Positions 45,909 through 54,057 of a DNA stretch of 64,000 nt are shown one piece after another; within the stretch, counting starts at the first letter, position 1; every line of letters starts with the position of its first letter. The translations under genes were made by a program, and so were the position numbers. The notes below the pieces were generated by a model that was not told where the DNA came from, ran no database searches, and saw nothing but the letters and a program-made list of their open reading frames with translations. The DNA is from Pseudomonadota bacterium. Its GTDB lineage: Bacteria; Pseudomonadota; Alphaproteobacteria; UBA2136; JAPKEQ01. The stretch lies in NCBI GenBank assembly GCA_036141575.1, contig JAYZXF010000001.1, forward strand, positions 124,001-188,000. The letters are read 5' to 3'.

Positions 45909-47354
45909 TTATTTTTCTTCAACAAGAACCGGTTTACGTGCAGCCCTTGTTTCATCCAAGCGTTTACGGAAGGTTGTTTGTGGCTGAGCGTGGAATGCGT
46001 CAGCATCGCCTTCGCGGGCACGTTTTGCTATTGTCTTCATCGCTTCAATAAAGCCATCAAGTGTCTCGCGTGATTCTGTTTCTGTTGGTTCAATCAGCAT
46101 TGCGCCGTCTACTACAAGCGGGAAGTAAACCGTCATAGGGTGGAAGCCTGCATCGAGAAGGGCTTTGGCGATATCCATTGTTGTGACACCGTTTTCCTTC
46201 TGCTTTTTATGCGTGAGCAGGCACTCGTGCATGCATGGGCCAGGGTATGGCACATGGAAGTCATCCTTCAGGTTATGCAGAATGTAGTTGGCATTCAAGA
46301 CAGCATCTTCAGCCACTTTTTGTAGGCCATCAGCACCGTGGCTCATCATGTAAGCAAGGGCACGGATCATCATGCCAAATTGACCATGGAAGCCTTTGAT
46401 ACGACCAATTGTTGTCTCGTTCTCTTTAATGAGAGTGAATGTTCCGTCTTCCTTCTTCTCTACGTATGGAATAGGGAGGTAAGGCACAAGCTCTTCAGTC
46501 ACCATAACAGGGCCACTACCTGGGCCACCGCCACCATGTGGTGTTGAGAATGTTTTGTGTAGGTTAATTTGCATAACATCTACGCCGATATCGCCCGGCT
46601 TGACTTTACCAACAATGGCATTGAAGTTTGCACCATCACAGTAGAAGTAAGCGCCAATGCTATGGAGTGTATCAGCGATAACTTTTACATTCGGCTCAAA
46701 CAGGCCACATGTGCTTGGGTTGGTCAGCATGAAGGCTGCAATATCTTCACCATGTGTTTCAATGGCGCTGTTGAATGCGTCCATATCCACCATACCATCA
46801 TCACCAGTTTTAATGGTGACGATCGTGTATTTGCACGTGGCAGCTGTTGCTGGGTTTGTTCCATGAGCACTATCAGGCACAAGAACAACTTTACGCGGGT
46901 TGCCTTTTGCTTCATGTGCTTTGCGAATCATCATCATACCTGTGAGTTCGCCGTGAGCACCTGCAGCAGGGTCCAGTGTTACGCCTGGAAGGCCCGAAAG
47001 CTTTTTCAGCCAATCTGTGAGCTGGTAAATAAGCTCAAGCGCGCCTTGTGAATGCTCTTCGCTTTGAAGAGGGTGCAGGTTTGCAAACCCTTCGAGGCGA
47101 GCAAGTTTTTCATTGAGCCTTGGGTTGTGCTTCATTGTGCATGAACCTAGCGGGTAAAAGTTCCCATCAATGCTGTAGTTTTGATGAGAAAGGCGTGTGT
47201 AGTGGCGCACCACTTGTGGTTCGCTCACTTCTGGTAGGCCAATTTCACTGCGGGCATTAAGACCTGTACGGTTACGCACTTCAGGTGTTGGCAGATCTAC
47301 GCCATAACGACCTTTTACACTTTGATGGATCAGGAGTTCAGTTTCAAACGGCAT
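45909..47354 (-). CDS. gcvPB: Glycine dehydrogenase (decarboxylating) subunit 2
   Basis: PLP half of the split P-protein that decarboxylates glycine and loads the aminomethyl group on GcvH. It has 481 residues from the ATG at 47354, chosen because GGAGGG lies 7 bases upstream; an upstream ATG lacks this. The PLP lysine is in LHKTFSTPHGGGGPGSGP. The glycine-rich substrate region SCTMKHNPRLNEK and the cofactor-contact stretch SAHGTNPATAA are present. The start overlaps the gcvPA end by 11 bases, as expected for an alpha2beta2 partner made in equal amounts. It is the last gene of gcvT-H-PA-PB. Confidence 0.96.
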   Translation of the reverse strand: MPFETELLIHQSVKGRYGVDLPTPEVRNRTGLNARSEIGLPEVSEPQVVRHYTRLSHQNYSIDGNFYPLGSCTMKHNPRLNEKLARLEGFANLHPLQSEEHSQGALELIYQLTDWLKKLSGLPGVTLDPAAGAHGELTGMMMIRKAHEAKGNPRKVVLVPDSAHGTNPATAATCKYTIVTIKTGDDGMVDMDAFNSAIETHGEDIAAFMLTNPSTCGLFEPNVKVIADTLHSIGAYFYCDGANFNAIVGKVKPGDIGVDVMQINLHKTFSTPHGGGGPGSGPVMVTEELVPYLPIPYVEKKEDGTFTLIKENETTIGRIKGFHGQFGMMIRALAYMMSHGADGLQKVAEDAVLNANYILHNLKDDFHVPYPGPCMHECLLTHKKQKENGVTTMDIAKALLDAGFHPMTVYFPLVVDGAMLIEPTETESRETLDGFIEAMKTIAKRAREGDADAFHAQPQTTFRKRLDETRAARKPVLVEEK

Positions 47355-48669
47355 GAGAAAGCCCTCCATTTGTGCTGTGTTCACTTAAGATGGTTTCAAT
47401 CGCTGCTTTGAGTTTTGCAATATCTTCATCTGTTGTGAGCTCTGTGGCACAGAACACCATGCTATGCAAAGTTTTACCAACTGGAATACCACCGATAATA
47501 CTGTGTTTAGAGAGTTCGTCTTTCAAAAGCTCTGTAGAGATTGGGAAAGAGGCAGTTACTTCATTAAAGAAGCTTTCCGTTTTCAGTGTAACACCATCAA
47601 TGCTTTCTAAGGCATCTGCAAGTTTACAAGCCTGTGTATGGTTAAGCTGAGCCAGTGTTTTAAAGCCTGTTTCACCAAGAAGGCTAAGGTGAATGCTGAA
47701 TGCTAGCGCGCAAAGGCCTTGGTTTGTGCAAATGTTAGATGTCGCTTTATCACGGCGAATATGTTGCTCACGTGTGTTAAGTGTAAGAACAAAACCTTCT
47801 TTACCATCAGCATCTACTGTTTTACCGCAAAGTCTGCCCGGCATTTGACGCATGTACTGTTTTTTACATGCAAAGAAGCCAAGGTGAGGGCCACCATAGC
47901 TCATTGGAACGCCAATACTTTGTGCTTCACCTGCAACGATATCTGCAACTTCCGGAGCGGGAAGGAGGCCAAGTGATACAATCTCAGTGACAGCCACAAC
48001 AAGTTTAGCGCCAACGGCGTCACACTTCTCACGGAGCTCTTTAAGGTCAAAGACAAGGCCGTAGTAGTTTGGTGACTGGATGATGACACAAGCTGTATTT
48101 TCATCAGGTTCAGTGCCAAGCTCTACAGTGCCATTGCTATGTGTTGAGTAACTCTTGAGGACATCAATGTAATCAGGGTGTACGCATGGGTACACGATTA
48201 CATTGCTACGCTTTGTGAGGCGTTTGGCCATAAGGGCTGCTTCAGTAACCGCTGTTGCGCCGTCATACATAGAGGCGTTGGCGATATCCATGCCTGTTAG
48301 GCGTGCGATGTAGTTTTGGAACTCGTAAACATACGTCAATGTACCTTGAGAAACCTCTGGCTGGTACGGTGTGTATGTTGTGAGAAACTCACCGCGCTGA
48401 ATCAGGTGGTCAACACTTGCAGGGATATGGTGATGGTAGCACCCGCCGCCAAGGAAAGATGGCAACTTTGATGTCGGTGTGTTCTTTTCTGCAAGGGCTT
48501 TAATATGCGATTCAACCTGCATTTCCCCCATGTGGGATGGCAGCGAGGAAAGTGGCTCTGACATAAGAGTTTCACTTGGAACATGTGTATATAGTTCATC
48601 AATATGCTTTGCGCCAATCGCGTTCAGCATGTCCTTTCTGCTTTCATCTGTATGGGGTAGGTATCTCAC
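47344..48669 (-). CDS. gcvPA: Glycine dehydrogenase (decarboxylating) subunit 1
   Basis: The other half of the split P-protein. It has 441 residues. The typical N-terminus RYLPHTDESRKDMLNAIG, the glycine-rich SFLGGGCYHHHIPASVDHL, TYVYEFQNYIARLTGMDIAN, and GGPHLGFFACKKQYMRQMPG are all present. The two-gene form of GcvP is the rule in many bacteria but not in enterics, where it is a single fused protein. It lies 38 bases after gcvH and overlaps gcvPB. The ATG at 48669 follows AAAGGGAC. Confidence 0.96.
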   Translation of the reverse strand: MRYLPHTDESRKDMLNAIGAKHIDELYTHVPSETLMSEPLSSLPSHMGEMQVESHIKALAEKNTPTSKLPSFLGGGCYHHHIPASVDHLIQRGEFLTTYTPYQPEVSQGTLTYVYEFQNYIARLTGMDIANASMYDGATAVTEAALMAKRLTKRSNVIVYPCVHPDYIDVLKSYSTHSNGTVELGTEPDENTACVIIQSPNYYGLVFDLKELREKCDAVGAKLVVAVTEIVSLGLLPAPEVADIVAGEAQSIGVPMSYGGPHLGFFACKKQYMRQMPGRLCGKTVDADGKEGFVLTLNTREQHIRRDKATSNICTNQGLCALAFSIHLSLLGETGFKTLAQLNHTQACKLADALESIDGVTLKTESFFNEVTASFPISTELLKDELSKHSIIGGIPVGKTLHSMVFCATELTTDEDIAKLKAAIETILSEHSTNGGLSHAV

Positions 48670-48707
48670 GTACGGTGTCCCTTTATTATTGTGGTTTTAA
48701 GTTGGGC

Positions 48708-49094
48708 CTATTGGATACCTTCAACGTATGCTGTGTAAGCATCTGCGTCTAGGGTATCTTCAAGCTCTTCAGCGTCGCTCATTTCAATTTTAACGAACCA
48801 AGCATCGCCAAATGGGTTTGAGTTCACCATGTCTGGTGCATCAGCAAGCTCTGTGTTGACTTCAACAACTTTACCGCTGATTGGTGTGTAAACTTCTGAG
48901 GCTGCTTTCACAGATTCAACAACAGCGAAGTGATCGCCTTTAGAAACTTCAGCGCCATCTTCTGGTAGTTCTACAAACACAACATCGCCAAGAGAGCTTT
49001 GTGCGAAATCTGTAATACCAATTGTGACTGTGTTGCCTTCAATTTCCAGCCATTCATGTTCAGCTGTGTATTTCAAATGAGATGGAATATCCAT
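48708..49094 (-). CDS. gcvH: Glycine cleavage system H protein
   Basis: Lipoyl carrier that shuttles the aminomethyl group among the P, T and L proteins. It has 128 residues, standard length. The lipoylated residue is K63 in VVESVKAASEVYTP. The N-terminal stretch HLKYTAEHEWLE and the turn DFAQSSLGDVVFVELPEDG are typical. It lies 44 bases after gcvT in the operon and 38 bases before gcvPA. Lpd (42292) is the probable fourth component, shared with the 2-oxoglutarate dehydrogenase. Confidence 0.97.
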   Translation of the reverse strand: MDIPSHLKYTAEHEWLEIEGNTVTIGITDFAQSSLGDVVFVELPEDGAEVSKGDHFAVVESVKAASEVYTPISGKVVEVNTELADAPDMVNSNPFGDAWFVKIEMSDAEELEDTLDADAYTAYVEGIQ

Positions 49095-49138
49095 TTGTGT
49101 GCTCCTATGTTTATGTAAATTTTGTTTAAAATTAAAAC

Positions 49139-50221
49139 TTATTTTAGGTGGTTTAGGCTTGAAACTTTTGCCTTTAGTTTGCGGCCACGTACATCAATTT
49201 CTACAGGTGTGTTCATGGCGCTGTGGGACGTGGATACGTAGCCCATGGCAATGGCACGCTCAAGTGTTGGAGAAAATCCACCGCTTGTGACTTTGCCAAT
49301 TTCTTCACCGTCTTCTGAGAAGATGGCAGCGCCTTCACGAGCGATACCTTTATCAACAAGCGTAAGGCCAACGCGCTTTTTCTTCAGGCCTTGGTTCATT
49401 TGGCCTTCAATCATCTCGCAACCCATGTAGCCGTCATGTGCTTTATCAACAATCCAGCCGAGAGAGGCTTCAAGTGGCGTTGTTTTATCATCCATGTCAT
49501 GGCCGTAAAGTGGGAAGCCAACTTCCAAACGGAGACTGTCTCTTGCGCCAAGGCCAATTGGTTTAACATGAGGTTCTGCCATCAGGTCTTCCCAAAGGGC
49601 AGGGATCATGTTATTGGCAATGCTAATTTCAAAGCCATCTTCACCTGTGTAGCCTGTACGAGTGATGCGGCAAGGGTGTCCTTCAAAGGCGGCGTCAACG
49701 TAGCTCATCTTCTTTAGAACAGAAAATTCAACTTCATCAAAAATAAGATGCATCACTTCTTCTGCTTTGGGGCCTTGAACAGCAATGAGGCCGTATTCTG
49801 CCATATCCTCTAAAGTGACATCTGCAGGCAGGTTTTCCCAGAGCCATGCACGGTCTTTATCAAGTGTTGCCCCGTTTACAACAAGGTAAAAGGCATCCTC
49901 TGCAAGTTTGGTGACAATCAGGTCATCAATAATTCCGCCTTCGGGTGTACATAGAACCGTGTAACGACACTTATGAACAGGGAGGTGGCTAAAGTTATAT
50001 GGGGTAAGTTTACTGATCTCTTCACAAGCGCGTTTACCTTTCAGAAGGAACTGCCCCATGTGAGACACATCAAATACACCACAAGACGCGCGTGTATGTA
50101 GGTGCTCTGCTTTAATGCCCTCATATTGAATTGGCATGTCATAGCCAGCAAAGCTCACCATTTTGGCGCCAAGTTGAACGTGATGATCGTAAAGTGGTGT
50201 TTTTAAATTTTTCTTATCCAT
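49139..50221 (-). CDS. gcvT: Glycine cleavage system T protein (aminomethyltransferase)
   Basis: Transfers the methylene group from GcvH-bound aminomethyl-lipoyl to tetrahydrofolate, releasing ammonia. It has 360 residues from the ATG at 50221. The sequence shows YDHHVQLGAKMVSFAGYDMP at the N-terminus, the CGVFDVSHMGQ motif, and RTGYTGEDGFEI. No Shine-Dalgarno precedes this start; instead a -10 box ends seven bases upstream, so a leaderless mRNA is predicted. Upstream in-frame starts would lie inside the promoter. First gene of gcvT-H-PA-PB. No glycine riboswitch is present upstream. Confidence 0.96.
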   Translation of the reverse strand: MDKKNLKTPLYDHHVQLGAKMVSFAGYDMPIQYEGIKAEHLHTRASCGVFDVSHMGQFLLKGKRACEEISKLTPYNFSHLPVHKCRYTVLCTPEGGIIDDLIVTKLAEDAFYLVVNGATLDKDRAWLWENLPADVTLEDMAEYGLIAVQGPKAEEVMHLIFDEVEFSVLKKMSYVDAAFEGHPCRITRTGYTGEDGFEISIANNMIPALWEDLMAEPHVKPIGLGARDSLRLEVGFPLYGHDMDDKTTPLEASLGWIVDKAHDGYMGCEMIEGQMNQGLKKKRVGLTLVDKGIAREGAAIFSEDGEEIGKVTSGGFSPTLERAIAMGYVSTSHSAMNTPVEIDVRGRKLKAKVSSLNHLK

Positions 50222-50228
50222 AGGGCAT

Positions 50229-50257
50229 ATCATGCCCCGAAATTGACATCTCTGCAA
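50229..50257 (-). promoter_or_regulatory. gcv operon promoter, leaderless type
   Basis: On the minus strand TTGCAG (50257-50252), 17 bases, CATGAT (50234-50229), then seven bases to the gcvT ATG. The -10 box is within the small palindrome GGGCATGATATGCCC. Confidence 0.65.
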
Positions 50258-50344
50258 CGCTTCTTCTTTAAAAAGAATAAAGATGAAGAAAATGTCTTAA
50301 GGTAAGTATGGTTTTTCCTTGTGTGAGGCGCCATAATAGAGGGT

Positions 50345-50806
50345 ATGACATACACATTGGTATCAGCAGACGAAAACCTTCCGGTAGGCGAAAGACGCCT
50401 ACGGGTTTTCCTTGGAGGAAACTGTCGAGGACGCGATTGGCGCCTTGATTTTTACCGCCGTTTTTCATCAGAAGAAATTATCTTTATTACGCCAAAGCGC
50501 GATAGCTTTGCTGATCCTGATATGGACCCTGTAAGCCATGCCAACCAAGTCGGGTGGGAGCGTCAGGCGATTGACCGTGCTGATGTATGCCTATTCTGGC
50601 TGGGTGAAGGCCTTGCAAACCAAGCCTCTCGTGTAGAGATTGGTTACGCACTTGGTAAAGGATGTACAACATTGATTGGTGCGTCTGATGGATTCCTTGG
50701 TCTTGAGCACCTGAGTGCCTTTAGCGGTATGGTGCTTTCAACAAGTGTAGAAGGTCTCATGGCGAGACTGACAAGCCTTGTTGAAGAACACAAACTGAAA
50801 GCGTAG
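50345..50806 (+). CDS. Nucleoside 2-deoxyribosyltransferase-like protein
   Basis: 153 residues of the deoxyribosyltransferase-like fold. It opens with the strand RVFLGGNCRGRDWRLDFYRR, then IIFITPKRDSFADPD, the AIDRADVCLFWL strand, and SRVEIGYALGKG with a Glu in the position of the catalytic nucleophile. The family moves deoxyribose between bases or hydrolyses nucleotides; the substrate here is unknown. The ATG is preceded by CATAAT ending seven bases upstream and has no clear RBS, so it is probably leaderless. It is divergent from gcvT and is followed 7 bases later by a small membrane-protein gene. A second member of the fold is encoded at 56740. Confidence 0.78.
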   Translation: MTYTLVSADENLPVGERRLRVFLGGNCRGRDWRLDFYRRFSSEEIIFITPKRDSFADPDMDPVSHANQVGWERQAIDRADVCLFWLGEGLANQASRVEIGYALGKGCTTLIGASDGFLGLEHLSAFSGMVLSTSVEGLMARLTSLVEEHKLKA

Positions 50807-50813
50807 TTTTCCT

Positions 50814-51212
50814 ATGCGCCTTTATATGCAGGCTTGCTTTTTATACGGAACAGGAGCAATTTCTAGCGCTTTAACTGTTTTTGTTTTCTGGATTCTTGGT
50901 AAAATTCTCTCTGGTTGGGGATTTCTTCTGAGAGATCTTGAAATTGATAACTTTTATGGCCCAATGTTCTGGGGCGGGATTTGTGGCTTAGGCCTAATGC
51001 TGCCACCTAAGTATGGCCGTACGGTTCAGTTTATTCTGTGCGCAACATTTGCAGCACTTCTACATATTTTTATGATTCACAACTGGCTAAATATGCGCTT
51101 CTTCACGCTCTTTAACAGTACAGCACTCCTTCAAAAAACTGAGCTGTGCCTGATTCTCACATATATTGTGGTTTGGGGCGGAATGTTTGCTCTTATTTCA
51201 CGCAAGGGCTAA
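50814..51212 (+). CDS. Four-span membrane protein, 132 aa
   Basis: Unrecognised integral membrane protein with four hydrophobic helices (about 8-30, 50-62, 72-92 and 108-127) and few charges. It starts seven bases after the deoxyribosyltransferase-like gene and is probably in its operon. The end overlaps the 3' end of the convergent lipoprotein gene by 20 bases. No motif suggests a substrate. Confidence 0.68.
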   Translation: MRLYMQACFLYGTGAISSALTVFVFWILGKILSGWGFLLRDLEIDNFYGPMFWGGICGLGLMLPPKYGRTVQFILCATFAALLHIFMIHNWLNMRFFTLFNSTALLQKTELCLILTYIVVWGGMFALISRKG

Positions 51213-51678
51213 CGCTCAGGTCTGTGAGCGCGTCAGCAAGTTGGTGCGTGGCAAAGTACGCTTGTTTTTTCTGTGACCCTTCACCTGCGGGACGATATGT
51301 AATCACGAGAAAACCGTCTTGTTTGTTAAGTCTTGAAACAAGAGCAGGGTGGAAAGGTACATCAAAGCTAAAGACACCGTTGGCGCCTTCTACAGCAGGC
51401 ACATATTTGGGTTGAGCGGTATGTCGCACAAGAGGAATACCTTCAAGTGGTACATCTGATTTAATACGTACACGGTATGTTTCAGCACTGAGGCGTGCAT
51501 CTGAAGTTAAAGAGATATCTGCACGTCTTGATGAGATCATGCAATCTGAGACATTCCAAATGCCATAATGCTTTTTCACGATAACAGGCTTTTCATCTGC
51601 GTACTTAGGAACGCAGGCTGAAATTGACGCTCCAATAAGAGCAATTGCACATGTTTTAGTCAGAATGTTTTTTTTCAT
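51193..51678 (-). CDS. Putative lipoprotein, 161 aa
   Basis: The start at 51678 (MKKNILTKTCAIALIGA) is chosen because AAGGAG lies 6 bases upstream; it gives a proper lipoprotein signal with lipobox ISAC and mature start Cys22. The mature part is beta-rich, with no recognised family (ISLTSDARLSAETYRVRIKS, then GVFSFDVPFHPALVSRL). It is divergent from the aldehyde dehydrogenase gene, 96 bases away, and convergent with a membrane protein gene it overlaps by 20 bases. Expected in the outer or inner membrane facing the periplasm. Confidence 0.72.
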   Translation of the reverse strand: MKKNILTKTCAIALIGASISACVPKYADEKPVIVKKHYGIWNVSDCMISSRRADISLTSDARLSAETYRVRIKSDVPLEGIPLVRHTAQPKYVPAVEGANGVFSFDVPFHPALVSRLNKQDGFLVITYRPAGEGSQKKQAYFATHQLADALTDLSVSPCVK

Positions 51679-51774
51679 GATTTCTCCTTGTGGGGGCACA
51701 TACCTTGTGGCAGCATGCTACTGTCTAAAGGCGACTTAGGCAAGTTTACAAAAAAGAATAAGGAGAGAGACCGG

Positions 51775-53322
51775 ATGGGTAACACTGCATCTATTATTGA
51801 ACGATCTGAAGTAGAAGAGATTTTTTCTGAATTGGGCCTAACGGGAGTTCTCTCTGGTGCGCTTGGCAAAGAGTGGAATAAGCACCCTGCTGGCGCTAAA
51901 CTTACATCTGTTAACCCTTCTACGGGAACTGGTATTGGCGAAGTTCTTTGCGCCACTGAAGATGATTACGAAAATATTGTACGTGATGCTGAAACAGCAT
52001 TTGAAACATGGCGCATGACGCCAGCACCTGTGCGTGGTGATGTGATTCGCCAGCTTGGTGAAGCGCTACGCGAGCACAAAGATGCGCTTGGTAAGCTGAT
52101 TTCTCTAGAAATGGGTAAAATTTACTCTGAAGGTCTGGGTGAAGTACAAGAAGCCATTGATATTTGCGACTTCGCTGTTGGCCTTTCTCGTCAAATGTAC
52201 GGCCTGACAATGCACTCTGAGCGCCCTGAGCACCGTATGTACGAGCAATGGCACCCACTTGGTGTTGTTGGTATTATTACAGCGTTTAACTTCCCATGTG
52301 CTGTATGGGCTTGGAACGCTGCGATTGCTGCTGTGTGTGGTAACACAATGGTTTGGAAACCTTCTGAAAAAACACCTCTTATTTCTATTGCAATGATGAA
52401 GATTGCACACCGCGTATTTAGCGAAGCTGGTCACCCGGGTGTTATGGGTATGATGATCGGTAACGACAGCAAACTTGGTGAAAAGATGGCTGCTGACTCG
52501 CGCTTCCCACTTGTAAGTGCAACAGGTTCAACACGTATGGGCCGTAGTGTTGGTAAAGTGGTTGCTGAGCGCTTTGGTAAGTCTATCCTTGAGCTTGGTG
52601 GTAACAACGCTCTGATTGTTATGGAAGATGCAGACATGGAAATGGCGATGCGTGCCATTGCCTTTGGTGCTGTTGGTACAGCTGGTCAGCGTTGCACAAC
52701 CACACGCCGCGTACTTGTACATGAGTCTGTTGAAAATGAGCTGGTTGAGAAGCTTGTAAAAGTTTATAGCAGCATCAGCATTGGTGACCCTCTAGATAGC
52801 AAAACGCTTATGGGCCCACTGATTGACCGTGTCTCTGTAGATCATATGCAAAATGCTCTTGAGAAGATTAAAGAGCAGGGTGGTAAAGTGATCTGTGGTG
52901 GTGAGGTTGTTGAAGGTAAAGGATTCTTCGTGAAGCCTGCTATCGTACTTTGCCAAAAGCCAATCCCAATGATGAAAGAAGAAGTGTTTGCACCAATTCT
53001 TTACATCACACCAATTAAAGATGTGAAAGAAGCGATTAAGATCCAAAACGATGTGCCACAAGGGCTCTCAAGTGCGATCTTTACAAACAGCATGCGCACA
53101 GCTGAGAACTTCCTGTCTCACAGAGGTTCTGACTGTGGTATCGCAAACGTAAACATTGGGACATCTGGTGCTGAAATTGGTGGTGCCTTTGGTGGTGAAA
53201 AAGAAACTGGTGGTGGCCGTGAGTCAGGCTCTGATGCTTGGAAAGCATACATGCGTCGCCAGACATGCACATTGAACTGGGGGACAGAACTTCCTCTGGC
53301 TCAAGGTGTAGAGTTCATCTAA
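51775..53322 (+). CDS. ALDH7-type aldehyde dehydrogenase (aminoadipate semialdehyde dehydrogenase)
   Basis: NAD-dependent oxidation of an aldehyde, by family most likely L-2-aminoadipate-6-semialdehyde to 2-aminoadipate. It has 515 residues from the ATG at 51775 (AAGGAGAGAG upstream). Motifs include the N-terminal PSTGTGIGEV, cofactor stretch GIITAFNFPCAVWAWNAA, catalytic Glu in LELGGNNALIV and catalytic Cys in AGQRCTTTRRV. The Asn of AFNFP is present. The ending EKETGGGRESGSDAWKAYMR is typical of family 7. It may work with the saccharopine-dehydrogenase-like enzyme (30860) in lysine breakdown. Confidence 0.88.
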   Translation: MGNTASIIERSEVEEIFSELGLTGVLSGALGKEWNKHPAGAKLTSVNPSTGTGIGEVLCATEDDYENIVRDAETAFETWRMTPAPVRGDVIRQLGEALREHKDALGKLISLEMGKIYSEGLGEVQEAIDICDFAVGLSRQMYGLTMHSERPEHRMYEQWHPLGVVGIITAFNFPCAVWAWNAAIAAVCGNTMVWKPSEKTPLISIAMMKIAHRVFSEAGHPGVMGMMIGNDSKLGEKMAADSRFPLVSATGSTRMGRSVGKVVAERFGKSILELGGNNALIVMEDADMEMAMRAIAFGAVGTAGQRCTTTRRVLVHESVENELVEKLVKVYSSISIGDPLDSKTLMGPLIDRVSVDHMQNALEKIKEQGGKVICGGEVVEGKGFFVKPAIVLCQKPIPMMKEEVFAPILYITPIKDVKEAIKIQNDVPQGLSSAIFTNSMRTAENFLSHRGSDCGIANVNIGTSGAEIGGAFGGEKETGGGRESGSDAWKAYMRRQTCTLNWGTELPLAQGVEFI

Positions 53323-53335
53323 ACCTAAACATCTT

Positions 53336-53364
53336 AAAAGCGCTGGTATTTCCGGCGCTTTTTT
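53336..53364 (+). terminator. Terminator
   Basis: AAAAGCGC pairs with GCGCTTTT around a 11-base loop, followed by T. Confidence 0.8.
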
Positions 53365-53445
53365 GTTTTAGGGCTTGAAAGTGTATGAGAGAGACCTATA
53401 TCAGCTATAACGTCTATCTGTGTTTCTTTTGTAGAGGAGGTTGAT

Positions 53446-53961
53446 ATGACCTATGCAATTGTGCAGGGAGATCTGCACCTGAATCCCGGCTCAGAACAAA
53501 GTACAAAAGCCTTTATTGCAGCTGTAAGCCATGCAGGGCTTCTGTACCAGTACTGCGCCTCTTGGGGCAACGTGGCAAAAACAGTTCGTACCATTAGTGA
53601 TCTGATGGAACAAGTTTCCGAATCACATATGATGAGCCATCAGTACTTTGAAATGGTGGTTCAAGGAAAGTACGGTCAATGTTTTATTGAGCGTCTTGCT
53701 GAAGTGATTGATCAGAAACTTTTGGACTGTGAACGGCAGCTTGCCAAAACAGAGTTTTGCGAAGAGGCTGAAGCCCTGTTTATTGGAATGGATGCCGAAT
53801 ACTTACACAAGATCATGGTTGCTGCAGAGGAGATGGCTATTGCTCATCGCTTGGCCTGTTTTGCAGAAGACTGTTTGGAAGAAATGACAAGCTTGCCGTC
53901 TCGAGCTTACGCGCCTATGAAAAAGCCTTTGAAATTTGGCAAACCTCGTCAATACCAGTAA
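53446..53961 (+). CDS. Hypothetical protein, 171 aa
   Basis: No recognised family. A soluble, mostly helical protein with several Cys and many His/Met (SESHMMSHQYFEMV, then LLDCERQLAKTEFCEEAEAL), and a basic Pro-rich end (MKKPLKFGKPRQYQ). The strong RBS GAGGAGG precedes the ATG at 53446. It stands alone between two terminators. The conserved-looking start TYAIVQGDLHLNPGS may be an edge strand of an N-terminal domain. Function cannot be inferred. Confidence 0.72.
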   Translation: MTYAIVQGDLHLNPGSEQSTKAFIAAVSHAGLLYQYCASWGNVAKTVRTISDLMEQVSESHMMSHQYFEMVVQGKYGQCFIERLAEVIDQKLLDCERQLAKTEFCEEAEALFIGMDAEYLHKIMVAAEEMAIAHRLACFAEDCLEEMTSLPSRAYAPMKKPLKFGKPRQYQ

Positions 53962-53971
53962 AACGAATGCG

Positions 53972-54000
53972 AAAAGCCGTCCTTTATGGGCGGCTTTTTT
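53972..54000 (+). terminator. Terminator
   Basis: AGCCGTCC pairs with GGGCGGCT (one G-T) around a 5-base loop, then T6. Confidence 0.85.
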
Positions 54001-54028
54001 GCACAAACCCATAAAAAGTTGTCATAAT
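53999..54028 (+). promoter_or_regulatory. Promoter of cobS
   Basis: TTGCAC (53999-54004), 18 bases, CATAAT (54023-54028). Transcript start expected about 22 bases before the cobS ATG, which has its own RBS GAGAGG. Confidence 0.55.
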
Positions 54029-54057
54029 ACATGCCCGAGCTATAAGAGAGGATATAT

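Noticed and set aside
46569-47051. A 160-codon open frame on the plus strand
   Set aside because: It lies wholly opposite gcvPB, whose protein is clearly conserved; the translation is Cys/His/Asn-rich and has no RBS.
50222-50344. Glycine riboswitch before the gcv operon
   Set aside because: The promoter ends seven bases before gcvT, leaving no room for a leader RNA.
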